Assembly: GCA_946699065.1 (NCBI GenBank) | Contig: CAMPDV010000839.1 | Span: forward strand, 1 to 64,000 | Direction: 5' to 3' | Length of the DNA stretch: 64,000 nt | Origin: Loxodes magnus | Taxonomy: Eukaryota > Ciliophora > Karyorelictea > Loxodida > Loxodidae | In this document: positions 48,403 to 59,974 of the stretch, piece by piece | How positions within the stretch are numbered: position 1 is the first letter of the stretch | Layout: each line of letters begins with the position of its first letter | Program-made: the position numbers and the translations under genes | Notes under the pieces: generated by a model | What the model saw: the letters and a program-made list of their open reading frames with translations, nothing else | Databases searched by the model: none | Told to the model about the DNA's origin: nothing

Positions 48403-50910
48403 TCACAGCTTCATAGATTCCGCTTTTAGTATTTTTATCTTGTCTAGGTAGTAGTAAACAGAGACAGCTGGATAAAAAATATATTGATCAAAAGGAATAT
48501 TTCTGAAAGCAATTCCTGTATTTTAGTTTGCAAAACTAAATCGAATATATTTATCTACTGTATTAACTTCCATTGTTACATTATCATTAGGTTTAATTTT
48601 TCTTTATGAGTATTTGTACCGTTCTCCAAAATTTTGAATATCTCCATTTTCATCTAGTGAATATCCTCTAGAGTACCATGAAAAAAAGATATTTTTATTT
48701 TTCCAATCTTTATCATTTTCAGTAATTCCAATCTATAAAATCGGCGAGCTTGCACTAACTACTTAAAACTAAATTTTATACTTGAAGCCCTGCTAAAAAG
48801 GTTTTTTGGTAATTGCAGTTTTATAGCAATCATATGTACTTTTAACTGTAGTTTTATTAAAAATTTAATAAAACTTGTTAGTCAATTTATTATCAAATTC
48901 TAAATTGTACTAATTCCATTAATATATAGAATTATTTACCTCATTTTATTTTTACTTTTCTGCACTTAAAATTTAAACTTCTTCTCCCTGATAAAACATA
49001 GAAATTGCAGGATAAAAAGTAGTTGAGCTAAATGGAATATCTATATACGCAATTCCTGGAGATGTGTTTCCATACGAAAAGCTTAATAAATTCTAAGTTG
49101 TATCAATAAGCATAATTACTTAATCTCCATAAGCTATATTCCTTTATGAGTACTTCAAGGAGGTTTTATTGTTTTATAGCCATCCATCATCGTCTAGGGA
49201 GAATCCAGATTTATAATGACTAAATCTTAAGTTTTCTTAGTTCCAATTTTAGTTATTTTCTGTAATACCAATTTAAATTCAAGCCTCTTCTTAAAATTTA
49301 ACTAGAAATTTAAATTTGTACAAAAAACCTTTGAGGAGAGGAGTGGATATAATAGCTGTCTTGCTTAAGTCTTGATTGCTTTTTAAAGTATTATTATTTA
49401 TAAACTCAAAGGAATGGTGAGAAACTGTCTTATTGAAAAAAGCTTAAATCTAAACCCACTGTTCTCTTACTTTTGTTCCATTTTATTAATTCTCTTACGA
49501 GATATCTAACTAATCAAAGAAATCATATACTTCAGCTTTTAAAATATTTACTTGATCTCCAGTGTAGAACAAAGAGACAGCAGGATAGAAAAAGTCAGTG
49601 TCGAATGGAATATCTTTAAAAGCTATTCCTATATTTTCATCTTTAAAACTGAATTTGATAGTTCCTTCTATTGTATCTACTTCCATTACTACAATTTCAT
49701 CACTGTAAACATAATTCGTTGAATATTTATAGCTATAAGAACTTTTTACTATTTATCCGCTAGTCTATAATGCGTATCCTCCTTCATATCAGGCAAATGA
49801 TACATTGCTCTTTCAAGAAGCAATATTATTTGTAATTCCTATATATATTTATTAATAGTATTGATACTTTATCTTAAAATAAAACTTATATTTAAGTCCT
49901 ATGGTAATTGGAGTGTCTATGATAGCAGTTTAGAATTCAACGAATAAGCTTTTGATAGTCTAATTATTTAAAAAGTTTAGATATTTGTTACTGTATTTCT
50001 TACTAAAACTTGCCTCAATAGATTTTCATTATTTAGTTAGATTTTAGGGTTTTTAGTTCTAATTTTTTGGCTCTTATTTCCTTTTATCTTCATTTGTCAT
50101 ATTATTTTAAGTTACTTCAGCTTTCACTAATTTAACTAAATCACCTACATCATTTATTGCTATAGCTGGATAAAATGTAATATTATTGAAAGGAAGATTA
50201 GAAAAAGCAACATTCAGCTTTTAATTGCCATACTCAAATTAAATAGTATTTTTTATCGTATCAATTTCCATTGTTACTACTTATCCTGAAACTATAGCTC
50301 TTTATCCATATCTTATTTGCTTATTTTAATTTACTAAATTTCCATTATTCTTAAGAGCGTATCCTTATTTATTCTAAGAAAACTATGTCATTTCATTTCT
50401 TCAGTCCATATTATCTTCAGTTATTCCAATCTCAATATCACCTTTGTAGAAAGTTTCTATTTAAAATTAGAATCTATAAAAATAACCTTTTTTGATAGGT
50501 TTATTCAAAAGAGCTGATTTACTTTAATCAGTGTTACTTTTGAGAGTTTTATTGTTTAAAAATTGAATATATCTACAAGATTTTTTCTTATCGAACACTG
50601 TCTCCAATACTTCCCAATTTTAATTTTCACTTTAGCTTAATTAATTTTTACTATTGTTCTACTATTTTTATTAACCAAGCTATGATTCTTCTTATTTTAT
50701 AAGACCCTACTAAGGATTTGTAATGTTATAACCAGAATCAGTAAACTTATTTGTTTCATAAGCAAATACTAAACTTCCTAGAATTAAAGTCATAAGAACA
50801 AAGCCACAAAGTATCTTTACTCTCCGGTTGCTCAAACTTGTAATTTTTTCCTTTTAAAAGAATTCTTCTTATTCTTAATTAAAAGGTGTAGAATAAGTGC
50901 CCTAAAGCAT
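48403..50910 (-). CDS. Membrane-anchored protein with four tandem SPRY domains
   Basis: 835 residues from ATG 50910 to TGA 48403-48405, intron-free. Residues 31-50 (VKILCGFVLMTLILGSLVFA) form a signal anchor after a short polar N-terminus, so the repeats probably face the lumen or outside. Four repeats of about 190 residues follow. Each starts with a Trp-containing strand and a FxNNxTxKS block, then IGIT(E/N)N, a GY/GF turn, Val-x-Met-Glu-(V/I)-(D/N)-T, a GIAF...IPF strand and FYPA(V/I)S, the SPRY pattern for ligand-binding beta sandwiches. Repeat Trp positions use TGG in some copies and TGA in others (for example 50401-50403 and 50026-50028), an internal proof that TGA is Trp. Ligand unknown. 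Confidence 0.85.
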
Positions 50911-53049
50911 TTTATTATGAAATTAGAGTGACTAAAGTTATAAATAATATTTAAAATAATTTGCTTTATAAAATAAAAAACTTATGTTATAATAAGTTCT
51001 TTATATTTATAATCATTTATCCTTACCATTTACACTTTGTTAAGCTCATTCAATTCTTTATTTTCTCTTTATTTACTCTCAATCAGCTCGTTAGTATATT
51101 TAAAAGCAAATATATATTTAAAGAAAAATTGCATAATTAACTTTGGAAGCTAATGTTGATAACAAGCAGTGAAATAAGTGAGCAAAAGGAATTAAAATAA
51201 CTATTTTATAATTAGCTAACTATTTATGCTTTCAAGGGTTTTAGCTTGATGTTTTTTATGGATTATTAGCTAAGTTTGAGTTGCAGATTTCAGAAATAGA
51301 ATTATAATAATGAAAAGCCTATATATTAGTATATTAAACGATCCTAAGGAAATAGAGACATATATTAAGTACCATCTATTTTACATTTATATTTAGAATC
51401 ATCTTTTATTCTTAATTGCCTATATTTCATATGTAACCTTCAATAAGTTTACTAAAGGATTAAATATTAATAGATTTAATATAAAGGCTAAATATTTATC
51501 TAGCAGGTAAAGGGAGATAATATAAAATATAAAATAGTAGAAACTTAATTTCAAAAGAGTATTAAGTTGGGAAATAAATGATAAATGATATAATTTTTAA
51601 GAGGCAAATGAAAAATTATCTTAACTAAACACTTAATCAAGTTTTACTTAGTCAAAGTTTAAAAATTAACTAGTTCTTTATTAAAAAATGTGCTACTACT
51701 GACAATTTTAAATAATTAAGAATATATTAAAAACTCTCTAAGAATGATAGCAATTTTAAAATGAATAGTTTAATTTATTTAAAGTTAAGAGTAGAGTAAA
51801 TTATTCTAAATTCATTTTATAATTATAGTGAAAATAAAATTGAACTAGGAAAAAGTTTTATAAGCTTTCAAATATTAAGAAAGCTATATAGCAAAATAAT
51901 AACTTTCTAGTAATTATAATACTTTTATAAATATACTAATAACTTTAACAAGTTACTCTAATAATTAAATGAATGCTCGCTTACATTCTAATTTTTTGTT
52001 AATTTAATTAAGAAAATCCAAGCCTTGAGATCAGATTAATTTAGAAATTTTTGCTATATAATAGTTATTTGAACCTTAAATAATTAAATATAGATATAAG
52101 CTTAATTGAATAAAACTTAGAGGAAAAAGATAAAAATTGTTATAAGTTGAAAATTTTAGAAAGCTATTACTTATATCTATAATATTTCTTTATAAAATAT
52201 TTAATCTAATTGTTTCTAACTTAATTTTAAAACAATGCAAAATATGAATATTTACGCTAAAAGTCTGTTTCAATTTATTATTTTTAAAGAGGTAATCTTA
52301 TAAGAATCTCTCGTTTAAAAAAATTTAGCTTTTTTAAGAGAAATTCTTGGTAGTTATTGTGATTTTTTAATTTGTTGTCATATCCTAAAAATTTTTTATT
52401 TTCTATATGCATATAATTATTCATCTGAAATAAAAAATGATATAATTCCTATATAATTTCTATTCTATAATCTCAACTATCTATAAATGTATAATTACCC
52501 CTTAATTAGTAAAATATTATTGATTTAATTATAGTTAAAGCTAATTTTTATAAATTTTAAGCTATTTGAACTCCTCATAAGAATAAATTCTATATCTATT
52601 AAACTAACTTATAAAAATTATTGAATACATCTACCTTTTTATTTATAGTAGTAATGCAGTCTCTTTCACTAGCTTACTATCACTTAATCCTAATACTTAA
52701 GCTTTTAAATCCTAAAGTTATATACTTATGTATGCAATATTTAAATTAAGATAATATACTAAATCATACATTTTAATTAAGAAAGGAAACTAGCTTATTA
52801 TCACTTAATTATTCTAATTTAACTCTGTCTTATGCCAGATTATTATAAATATTGACTCTTATATCTAAAAATCTAAATAAATATAAGCAGATATATAAAA
52901 TTAGATGCTATATTTATTACTAAAAGTTTTAATTCACAATTAAATTATAAGCTTTATAATAAAGATGCTTTGATACAATAAGATTCTATATAGATTTAAA
53001 TACTAATTATCATAATTTGGAACTTATTTTGAATTTTTAGAGAATGATA
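50911..53049. other. Long AT-rich spacer
   Basis: About 2.1 kb; no gene recognised. Confidence 0.5.
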
Positions 53050-55545
53050 GAGATAACTTACAGTAGAAATATTAATGTATTAAACTAAATATGATAATGC
53101 AGATTAAATATTAGGCTCATTTGGTCCTGAACCTAAGTATAAAAAACTTGTAAGAGAACTCACAAAGAAATATATCGTTGTTAAAAGAGCAAATTAAGAG
53201 TATCTATAGGTTTTTGCTCAATTTGGATGGATAAATCAATAAATAATTAAAATTCATAGTACAGCTTGTAAATTTTGGGTAAATTAAAAGCATCATCTGT
53301 GGAAATTCAAAAAAAGAAAACGAAAAAAACCTACTACTCAATTAAAATCTTAAAAATAAGTTTTCTCAAATAAACAAAATTTTCAAACATAGACGTAAAA
53401 ATTTATTGAAATTTAATCAAGAAACTCTCTTGATTCCTGAGAAAATTTATTATTTAATAAATATAAAAGTTTGATATAGTAATAGATCAAATTTATCAAT
53501 CAAAAACTAATAATAAACTTTATAATAAAAATTAAGAAATTAATACTTATCCAGCGTTCTATTTATATAATTTTGAACCTTTTATTTTAAAAAAAATTAC
53601 AAATGGTAAAGCATTTGGTCTTGATGGAATCAAAGGAGAATTATTGAAATGTGGAGGAAACTATCTTTCTAAGATTCTACACTTATTTTAAAAAATATGC
53701 TAAGAATTGGGAGAATTCCTGATGAACTTAGCACTTCAATAATTATTTCAATTTCATTTTTAAACATAATTCTCAAACTGTATGATAAATTTTTAAAGAA
53801 AAAACTTTATAACATTATTTATTAAAGAAATTTAATCTATTCAATTAGATTTTATTCATGAAGAATAAATAAAAAAATTATTAGATTCGAGTGATCTATT
53901 AAATCATTCATACCATCCACAAGTAAAATGAAATACCAAGCTATTAGCAACTTTGGTTTATGTAGAGAAAATCTTTGATTCAACAGAAAGAAGATAAAAT
54001 ATGAATAACTTAGAAGAGTTGAGTTAACATTAAAATCATAATTACATTCGAATTATTTTACAAAAATTTAAATTTATCATTTCTTATGATGGAATAACTT
54101 AAAAATATAACAATAGAGTTATGCAGAGAAACTCATATGAGACAGTATTAATTCTATTGTACTATGATATTGTAATTCGAGATTTAGAAAATAAAAGTGG
54201 ATAAATAGAATTTATATATATGAATTTAGAGAAAGTTGTAGAGGATGAGTTGATGATTAAATTTTACTGTCAAAATCAAGAAAAAGTGGGCAATAGTTAA
54301 TTTAAGAAACTAAAACAGTTTTTGACTGATATATTTATCATCAAATATTCCTAAATATGAAATTATCTAATTTTTAAAGAAAAATAAAATAACTATAATC
54401 AATTTAGACGATTGAAACTTAATCAATCACGTATTTAGGAGTATAATTTACTAAAAAAATCGGAGTAATAATTATAAAGAAATAAGTTCCAAGTATCTAG
54501 CCACTATGAAAAAGTTGTTTACTAACTAATAAGGTATTAAAACATGATACCATGACATTCAAAAACTTTGTATGATATTTTACATTCTCCAATGTAGAAT
54601 ATGGAGGTGCTATAGTATCCTGAAGTACCAAAATAGAATTTCTGCCATAATGAATAGAATCATTATATTACTAGATTTATAGCTAGAAAAGCATTCTAAA
54701 GCAGATAAACCTATAATCACTAATGTTTTATAGATTCTAATTGAATGCCTTTCAGGCACTTATATTTTTTAATTTTTAAAATAAAATTAGAAAAGAAAGT
54801 ATCGAATTTCCTTAATCAACTATGAGAAAATTATTTAGAAATAATTGATATCAATACTTTAAAAAGTTTAATATCTGCATTTTATAATATTGAACTAGAT
54901 ATTTAAAAACACAACTCATACATAAAAACTTTTAATAGATATGTAAAGAACAAAATTGAGATTCAATTTTACGGAACTGCAACTTAGAGATAGAATAGAA
55001 TGTCTATTGTATAAATATAAACTTAATAATTTCTAAATTTCTAAAAATTTCCTTATATTGACTTTAAATATTTAGTAATAATAAGAAAATAAATTTTCAG
55101 TATATATAAATAAGGGTGCAATCTTATGGTTTTCGCAAGGATCTCAAGTCATAACCCTGATGAAAATCCCTTCTGTATTTGTGGAGGATAGGATGAATTT
55201 GAAAATATTATGGAATGTAATTTCTATAAAGATATAAGGGAATAATTTAAGCAAAAGGTTGTGCATTATGATTTAAGGCGTGTCATACAATATGACTAAT
55301 TTTATAATAGCTAACTCACAAAGAGTAGAAGAAAATTTTTTGGTAAATAAATAAAAATATACCTCAAATGTTATTTGGAGAAGACAAGAATTATTTACAT
55401 TTAAAAAATTTTAATAAAAAGACAAGAAAACTTGAGAAAGAGAAGAACTGTGAAGAACATTAAAAAATTAATATCTTTAATTGGAAGAAATCATTCTGAC
55501 AATTAAGATATCACTAAAAATAAAAGTTTAAATTTAAATTATATG
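53050..55545 (+). mobile_element. Second decayed LINE copy
   Basis: Same family as the element at 1-1976. RT blocks include NGKAFGLDGIKGELLKCGG near 53600, RGWVDDQILLSKS near 54240 (Trp = TGA, aligning with TGG in the other copy) and a C-terminal knuckle CICGGQDEFENIMEC near 55180. An upstream region (53100-53400) reads as a basic linker with KKYIVVKRANQEYLQ. Frames are broken many times. The 5' boundary is uncertain and no target-site duplication was found. Confidence 0.8.
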
Positions 55546-56238
55546 ACATTTTTTTATTTTACAAGCCTTGAATAGTTAAATAAAATCGTTAAAAAACTGA
55601 AAGATATAATTCATATAATACATCAATTTATTAAAGCAAGGATTAAAATTATAAATAATTATAATGCTTAATAATATCTTTATTTGAAGCATAGATGATG
55701 CTTATAATAAGTTATTTAATCAAGATTAATGAATTAAATAGAATATAATTTATTTCTAAGTATCATTAAAATAATCAGTTAAATCAAATTAAATCTATAA
55801 TAAAAATAGCATATCTTCGTATCTACGACCCAAATATATAAAGAAAAGGATTTCTTAAAATATTTGCTAAATTTTGGAATATATTTAAATAAAAGATTAT
55901 AGAATTAATAAAATTTTATCCTATAAACTTATAAAAATATTAATTTAAATACTATAAATCTTAAATAAGCAAATCTAATAATAATTATTATTAAAACTTC
56001 TATTTATTTTAGAGTTTAAAATAAAAAAAAGTAACTATTAAATAAACAATAAGATAGCTTTTAATTAAAAGTATGCTAATTTTATTGGCTTCATTAATTA
56101 TTTTTAAAAGATATTAAATAAATTATCTCTTTGTCTATTTATTGCTCTATTTTATGATTACAAAAGTAAATTAATTTATAATTAAATTTTATCTGTTTAA
56201 GTTATCTTTAGTTTTTATTAAATAAATAAATTTGATTA
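55546..56238. other. AT-rich spacer
   Basis: Nothing recognised between the LINE and the inverted-repeat element. Confidence 0.45.
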
Positions 56239-56240
56239 TA

Positions 56241-56274
56241 GAGCGTGTAGCACTCTCATTGGTGCGCAGCTCTT
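56241..56274 (+). repeat. Left terminal inverted repeat
   Basis: 34 bp, imperfectly matching the reverse complement of 59922-59954. Shared blocks are GAGCG at the tip and GCGCAGCTCTT at the inner end. Confidence 0.85.
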
Positions 56275-56287
56275 TAAAAAAAATGTT

Positions 56288-56400
56288 TCATACTGACAAG
56301 AATGTTTGTTACTGATAAAATTATCAGATACTGGTAGACCTTGTTCAATATTGGTATAATTATTCAGTACTGATAAAACGTTCAATACTGGTATAATTTA
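56288..56400 (+). repeat. About six tandem 19-bp units inside the left end of the element
   Basis: Degenerate units built on TACTG(A/G)TA followed by an A/T tail, for example TCAATACTGGTATAATTTA and TCAGTACTGATAAAACGT. Subterminal arrays like this often bind transposase. Confidence 0.7.
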
Positions 56401-56429
56401 AGAATACTCGTAATTTTATCTACTTGTTG

Positions 56430-56688
56430 GAGGTCCAAGGGCATGACAGGATTGTGTCTCATTGCATCACCAAAGCAGAGGACGACATGTGTCAATTATG
56501 GGTACTTAAATTCCCACTTCTGATGAAGCTCGCAATATTATTTCTTTTTAGTTCCAGAATTAAATTAAATTTTAACTAAGCCAGTGCCGAAGGTCTAAGA
56601 ATCTCATGTCTTGAGGCTAAACCAAAGTAGAGGAAGACATAAAGTCGATTATGGGTACTTAACTTCTCCAACCTCTGATGAAGATGAC
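56430..56688 (+). repeat. Two degenerate direct repeats of about 100 bp
   Basis: 56430-56531 and 56588-56688 share GGTC(C/T)AAG, AAAG(C/T)AGAGGA, ATTATGGGTACTTAA and CTCTGATGAAG-type blocks, with AT-rich DNA between. They lie just inside the 19-bp array. Confidence 0.65.
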
Positions 56689-57637
56689 CTTGTTGTTCAC
56701 CTTCGAACAACTATGGTGGTTTTAAAAAATATATATACTACTTCTTAGTTATATAAATAAATAACTTATTTCTTGATTATTTGAAATTTTACTTCTTGCT
56801 TTATTAGCTTAATTTTTAACTTCTTTCTCATATACGCATAGAGATATAAGATACTATTATATATATCAAATATTATAAAAATATTTTATTAAAATTATTG
56901 AATTAAGAAACTTATTTAAGCATTTTTTCTCGAATATATGATTTTTTTAAATAAAGAAAAGTTTGCTAGTAAAGAAGTATAAAAAATAATCTTTTATGTG
57001 ATAACTTTTATATTAAAAATTTTATATCTTGTCAAGACAATAAAAGATAGAAATATAAAGTACTATAGCAAGAATGTATTACAGTATTTGAAATTGAATT
57101 TAAATATTTTTGCTTCATACTATGCGACCTATTGTGAACTGGATGAAAAAAAGTAAAAATTTTAAGATTCATACTGGAAAAGCCTTGAAAGTCTTTCTTA
57201 GCTCTAATATTTTACATTTAAAAGCTGATAACTATTATTTGATTATATTTCAAATATATTATATTCATTTAAATTTAAAAAAAAGATAAAGTAAGTATAA
57301 TAATCTTTATTAATTTCTATTTTTATTTCAAATAAGAAAAATTATTTAATTTTCTTATTAATTTATATATATCTAAATTATTATAGTCTTCTTCTGTAAA
57401 ATTAAAATGATTTTAAGAATTTTTTTAATATTATATGATATATTTATAATTTTAAATTAAGCTTGCAAGATTTTAATTTAAGCACTACTTAATCAACTAA
57501 ATTAAAAAATATTATAGTTTTAGACTTTTAAATTACTTAGACATAATAGATTATTTTATTTAATAAAAAATAAATTAATAAATCACTGTTAAAAAAACGA
57601 AGGATTCAAATCAGGATTTTTCGCGGCTCCAAAAAGA

Positions 57638-58591
57638 ATGGAGTTTACAATATCCTAGAGAGGATATGAACAGGAAAAGGAAAATAAAAAGATTAGCCAT
57701 CAAATTGAATCTCCTACTTCTGAAGAAAAACCTAGAAAATAGGTTAAAAGTATTATACACTCGGAAGTCTCTAATCTCACCACAGAGAAGTAAATAAATT
57801 ATGATTAGCTGATAAAATTAGTGTTGGATCTCCAGAAAGAGGTTAAAAACTAAAGAAAGATAATAAGAGAATGAAGTAAAATTTTAGATGAAATAGAATC
57901 GAAATTCCTGACCTAAGAAAGAGACCTTAACGCATTTTGAAATATTTCACAAGACCAGAACAATTAATCATAACACTAACAATAGAAGCAGAAATAACTG
58001 GTCAATAAATTGAAAAAATAAAAGAAAACTATCAAAAATTGAAGCCTTAAATGTATCTATAAGAATAAAGAAATAATCCAATTATAATTGAAGGAGAAAA
58101 TAACTAAAGATTTCAGCCTAAACAAGAGACAAAAATATGCTATTATTGTAACTCTTAAATGTATCTAAGGAAAAGACGCTAGAAATTTCAAAAATGTAAA
58201 TAAGAATACTGAAAACACTAGAAGAAGTTGGAAAATAAAAAGAAAAAAAAACAATAATTAAAACTATAAAGAGAAAGATTATATTGCAAAAAATTTGAAA
58301 ATATATAATATCAAAGATACTAATCATTATTTAAGCGAAATGATACTTCAGCGACAGTATGTATAACAAGGAGATGAGTTGAAAAGTAATTTAAGCTTTT
58401 ATATTTGCCTCTAGAGCAATCTAGAGGCTGGCAAGAAAGAGGTTGAAATACCTCCAAGAACGCCAAACATTTAATTCTGTATATGTATTTGTATAAATAA
58501 CTTTTCGATTTATATAAAAGAAAATTTTAATAAATTAAATTTAGTAATATTATATATAATAATGAATAGGGAGGAGCAATCCTCCAACTGA
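57638..58591 (+). CDS. Unrecognised ORF carried by the inverted-repeat element
   Basis: 317 residues from ATG 57638 to TGA 58589-58591 with three internal TGA as Trp. The first 110 residues are clearly protein-like: KPRKQVKSIIHSEVSNLTTE, then a coiled coil (QLIKLVLDLQKEVKNQRKII). The middle is very Lys/Gln/Asn rich, with a helical block KRQKYAIIVTLKCIQGKDAR. The last ~80 codons overlap the hairpins at 58408-58585 and may be untranslated. It could be a DNA-binding or accessory element protein. No transposase motif found. Confidence 0.5.
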
Positions 58592-58623
58592 GATTGACTT
58601 AAGATCTGGTATCAGGAAATACC
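58408..58623 (+). other. Cluster of four hairpins, two capped by GCAA
   Basis: 58408-58427: CCTCTAGA-GCAA-TCTAGAGG (8-bp stem). 58570-58585: GGAGGA-GCAA-TCCTCC (6-bp stem). 58439-58454: GAGGT, 6-nt loop, ACCTC. 58608-58623: GGTAT-CAGGAA-ATACC. GCAA is a GNRA-type tetraloop, common in structured RNAs. The stems differ in sequence while the loop is kept, which favours RNA structure over simple duplication. Confidence 0.5.
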
Positions 58624-58624
58624 C

Positions 58625-58843
58625 ATGGGCGAAGAGCCAAGAGAGAAGACAAAGACTGAAGAGGCATCAAGATTTCTATTATTCTTGAAAATTAATAATT
58701 GTGTTTTTCACATAATTAAAGAAAGAATTTTGAACAAATTTTTTGACACAATTAAGTATGGAATAAAATACCAACAGCAAAGAAAGGAAAGATATGCAGC
58801 TAAAGAAAAGTTATTCAAGAATACGAATTTGGAGAAGAAATGA
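58625..58843 (+). CDS. Small ORF in the inverted-repeat element
   Basis: 72 residues, ATG 58625 to TGA 58841-58843. It starts with an acidic/basic MGEEPREKTKTEEAS, then a hydrophobic helix and a Lys-rich end. No family. It could be a second exon of the ORF upstream, which ends 33 bp before. Confidence 0.4.
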   Translation: MGEEPREKTKTEEASRFLLFLKINNCVFHIIKERILNKFFDTIKYGIKYQQQRKERYAAKEKLFKNTNLEKK

Positions 58844-59111
58844 ACGATTTAAATGATTCTATAATAATTTTCTATGTTTTAAAAAAAAATTAACAAACCA
58901 AAAGAAAGCCCGACATCATATTAATATATTATGTAAATCATTTTATATTTTATTTCTTAGCAAATATTTTATTTTTACTTTTTTATGAAGTTAGAGATAA
59001 ATATATTTTCCTTCCTTGGTTCATTGCGTATATTTAATATTTTAACTTTTCAAGCAGTCAGAATAAATTAACTCTTTAAAATATCTAGTATTTTCAATAG
59101 CATTTAAATTG

Positions 59112-59621
59112 TCAGATTAATTACTCATTTAATGGAATAAATTAATTATATTATTATTATTTTTATATATTTGTCAATAAAATGGAAAAAACAGAAAAAT
59201 CTTTATTTTTTCTCATATGGAATATGAAACATAGTCGCTAAGACTTTCTCTTTGTTATCTCATTATTTAATATAAGTTGGTAATTTCTTTATTTCAACCT
59301 TGGAACATTTCTCTGATTAAGAAAATTAAAGAAATGGAAGAAATTTTTAAAATGTCATCTTTTTTGGAATCGACTATGTTGAATGAATATTTCGGCAAAA
59401 TTGAGTCTTTATACTGTTGAAAATATCTTTTTACTTTTATATTTTTTGTGTCCAGAACATATATAATCTGCTAAACTTTCATTTTTAATTTTGCAAACTA
59501 GACACTAGAAAGATTTATTGAAGATATCTAAGTTTTTTACGTTTTCTTTTGAAATAATCGTAAAATTATTATATAATTTAAAATATGACGGAGATTAGTT
59601 TGTCTCTAGCTTGAGACTCAT
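59112..59621 (-). CDS. Zinc-finger-like ORF in the inverted-repeat element
   Basis: ATG 59621 opens MSLKLETNQSPSYFKLYNNF and then a candidate zinc-binding block, CLVCKIKNESLADYICSGHK (Cys-x2-Cys...Cys-x2-His). With the TGA at 59357 read as Trp the frame continues to TGA 59112-59114 (169 residues); if it is a stop, the protein has 88 residues. It is transcribed toward the plus-strand ORFs of the same element. It may be the DNA-binding part of a transposition protein, but this is inference. Confidence 0.45.
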
Positions 59622-59921
59622 TATCAGAAAAAGCGAGTCTTATTCTATAGTCCGCGTCTAAGAAACTCTCCTATTCTCTATGCCGTCAACATGGATAGGG
59701 GATTGGATAGAATCAAGGCATAGTTGAGACTCAAATAAAATTAACTAAGATTTCAATTATAGAAGAATTCCTAAGATTGATATTTGTGCAAGAATGAGAA
59801 TTTTATATAGCTTCAACTCCGGCCTTTGACAGTACCCGCAAGAATCAAAAGAATAGGGTTTCAAATTTTTGAATTAAAGCAAAGAGAAAAGAAGTTAAAG
59901 TAATTTTAATTTAAATAATTT

Positions 59922-59954
59922 AAGAGCTGCGCGCCAGTGATGTTCTTCGCGCTC
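59922..59954 (-). repeat. Right terminal inverted repeat
   Basis: 33 bp, imperfect partner of 56241-56274 with one length difference and several substitutions in the middle. Confidence 0.85.
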
Positions 59955-59974
59955 TATTTAATCTATGTTTTTTT

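Larger units (their letters stand above)
56241..59954. mobile_element. 3.7-kb DNA element with terminal inverted repeats and TA flanks
   Basis: The left end, 56241-56274, starts GAGCGTGTAGCACTC and ends TTGGTGCGCAGCTCTT. The right end, 59922-59954, read on the other strand, starts GAGCGCGAAGAACATC and ends TGGCGCGCAGCTCTT. Both ends abut TA (56239-56240 and 59955-59956), as expected for a TA target duplication of the Tc1/mariner type or other TA-targeting elements. The ends are GC islands in AT-rich DNA. Inside are two subterminal repeat arrays, ORFs on both strands and hairpins. No DDE transposase or tyrosine recombinase is recognised, so it may be non-autonomous or use a diverged enzyme. 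Confidence 0.78.

Noticed and set aside
57638-58591. Calling the element ORF a transposase
   Set aside because: No DDE, HUH or tyrosine recombinase motif is visible; the helical block near KRQKYAIIV is not enough.
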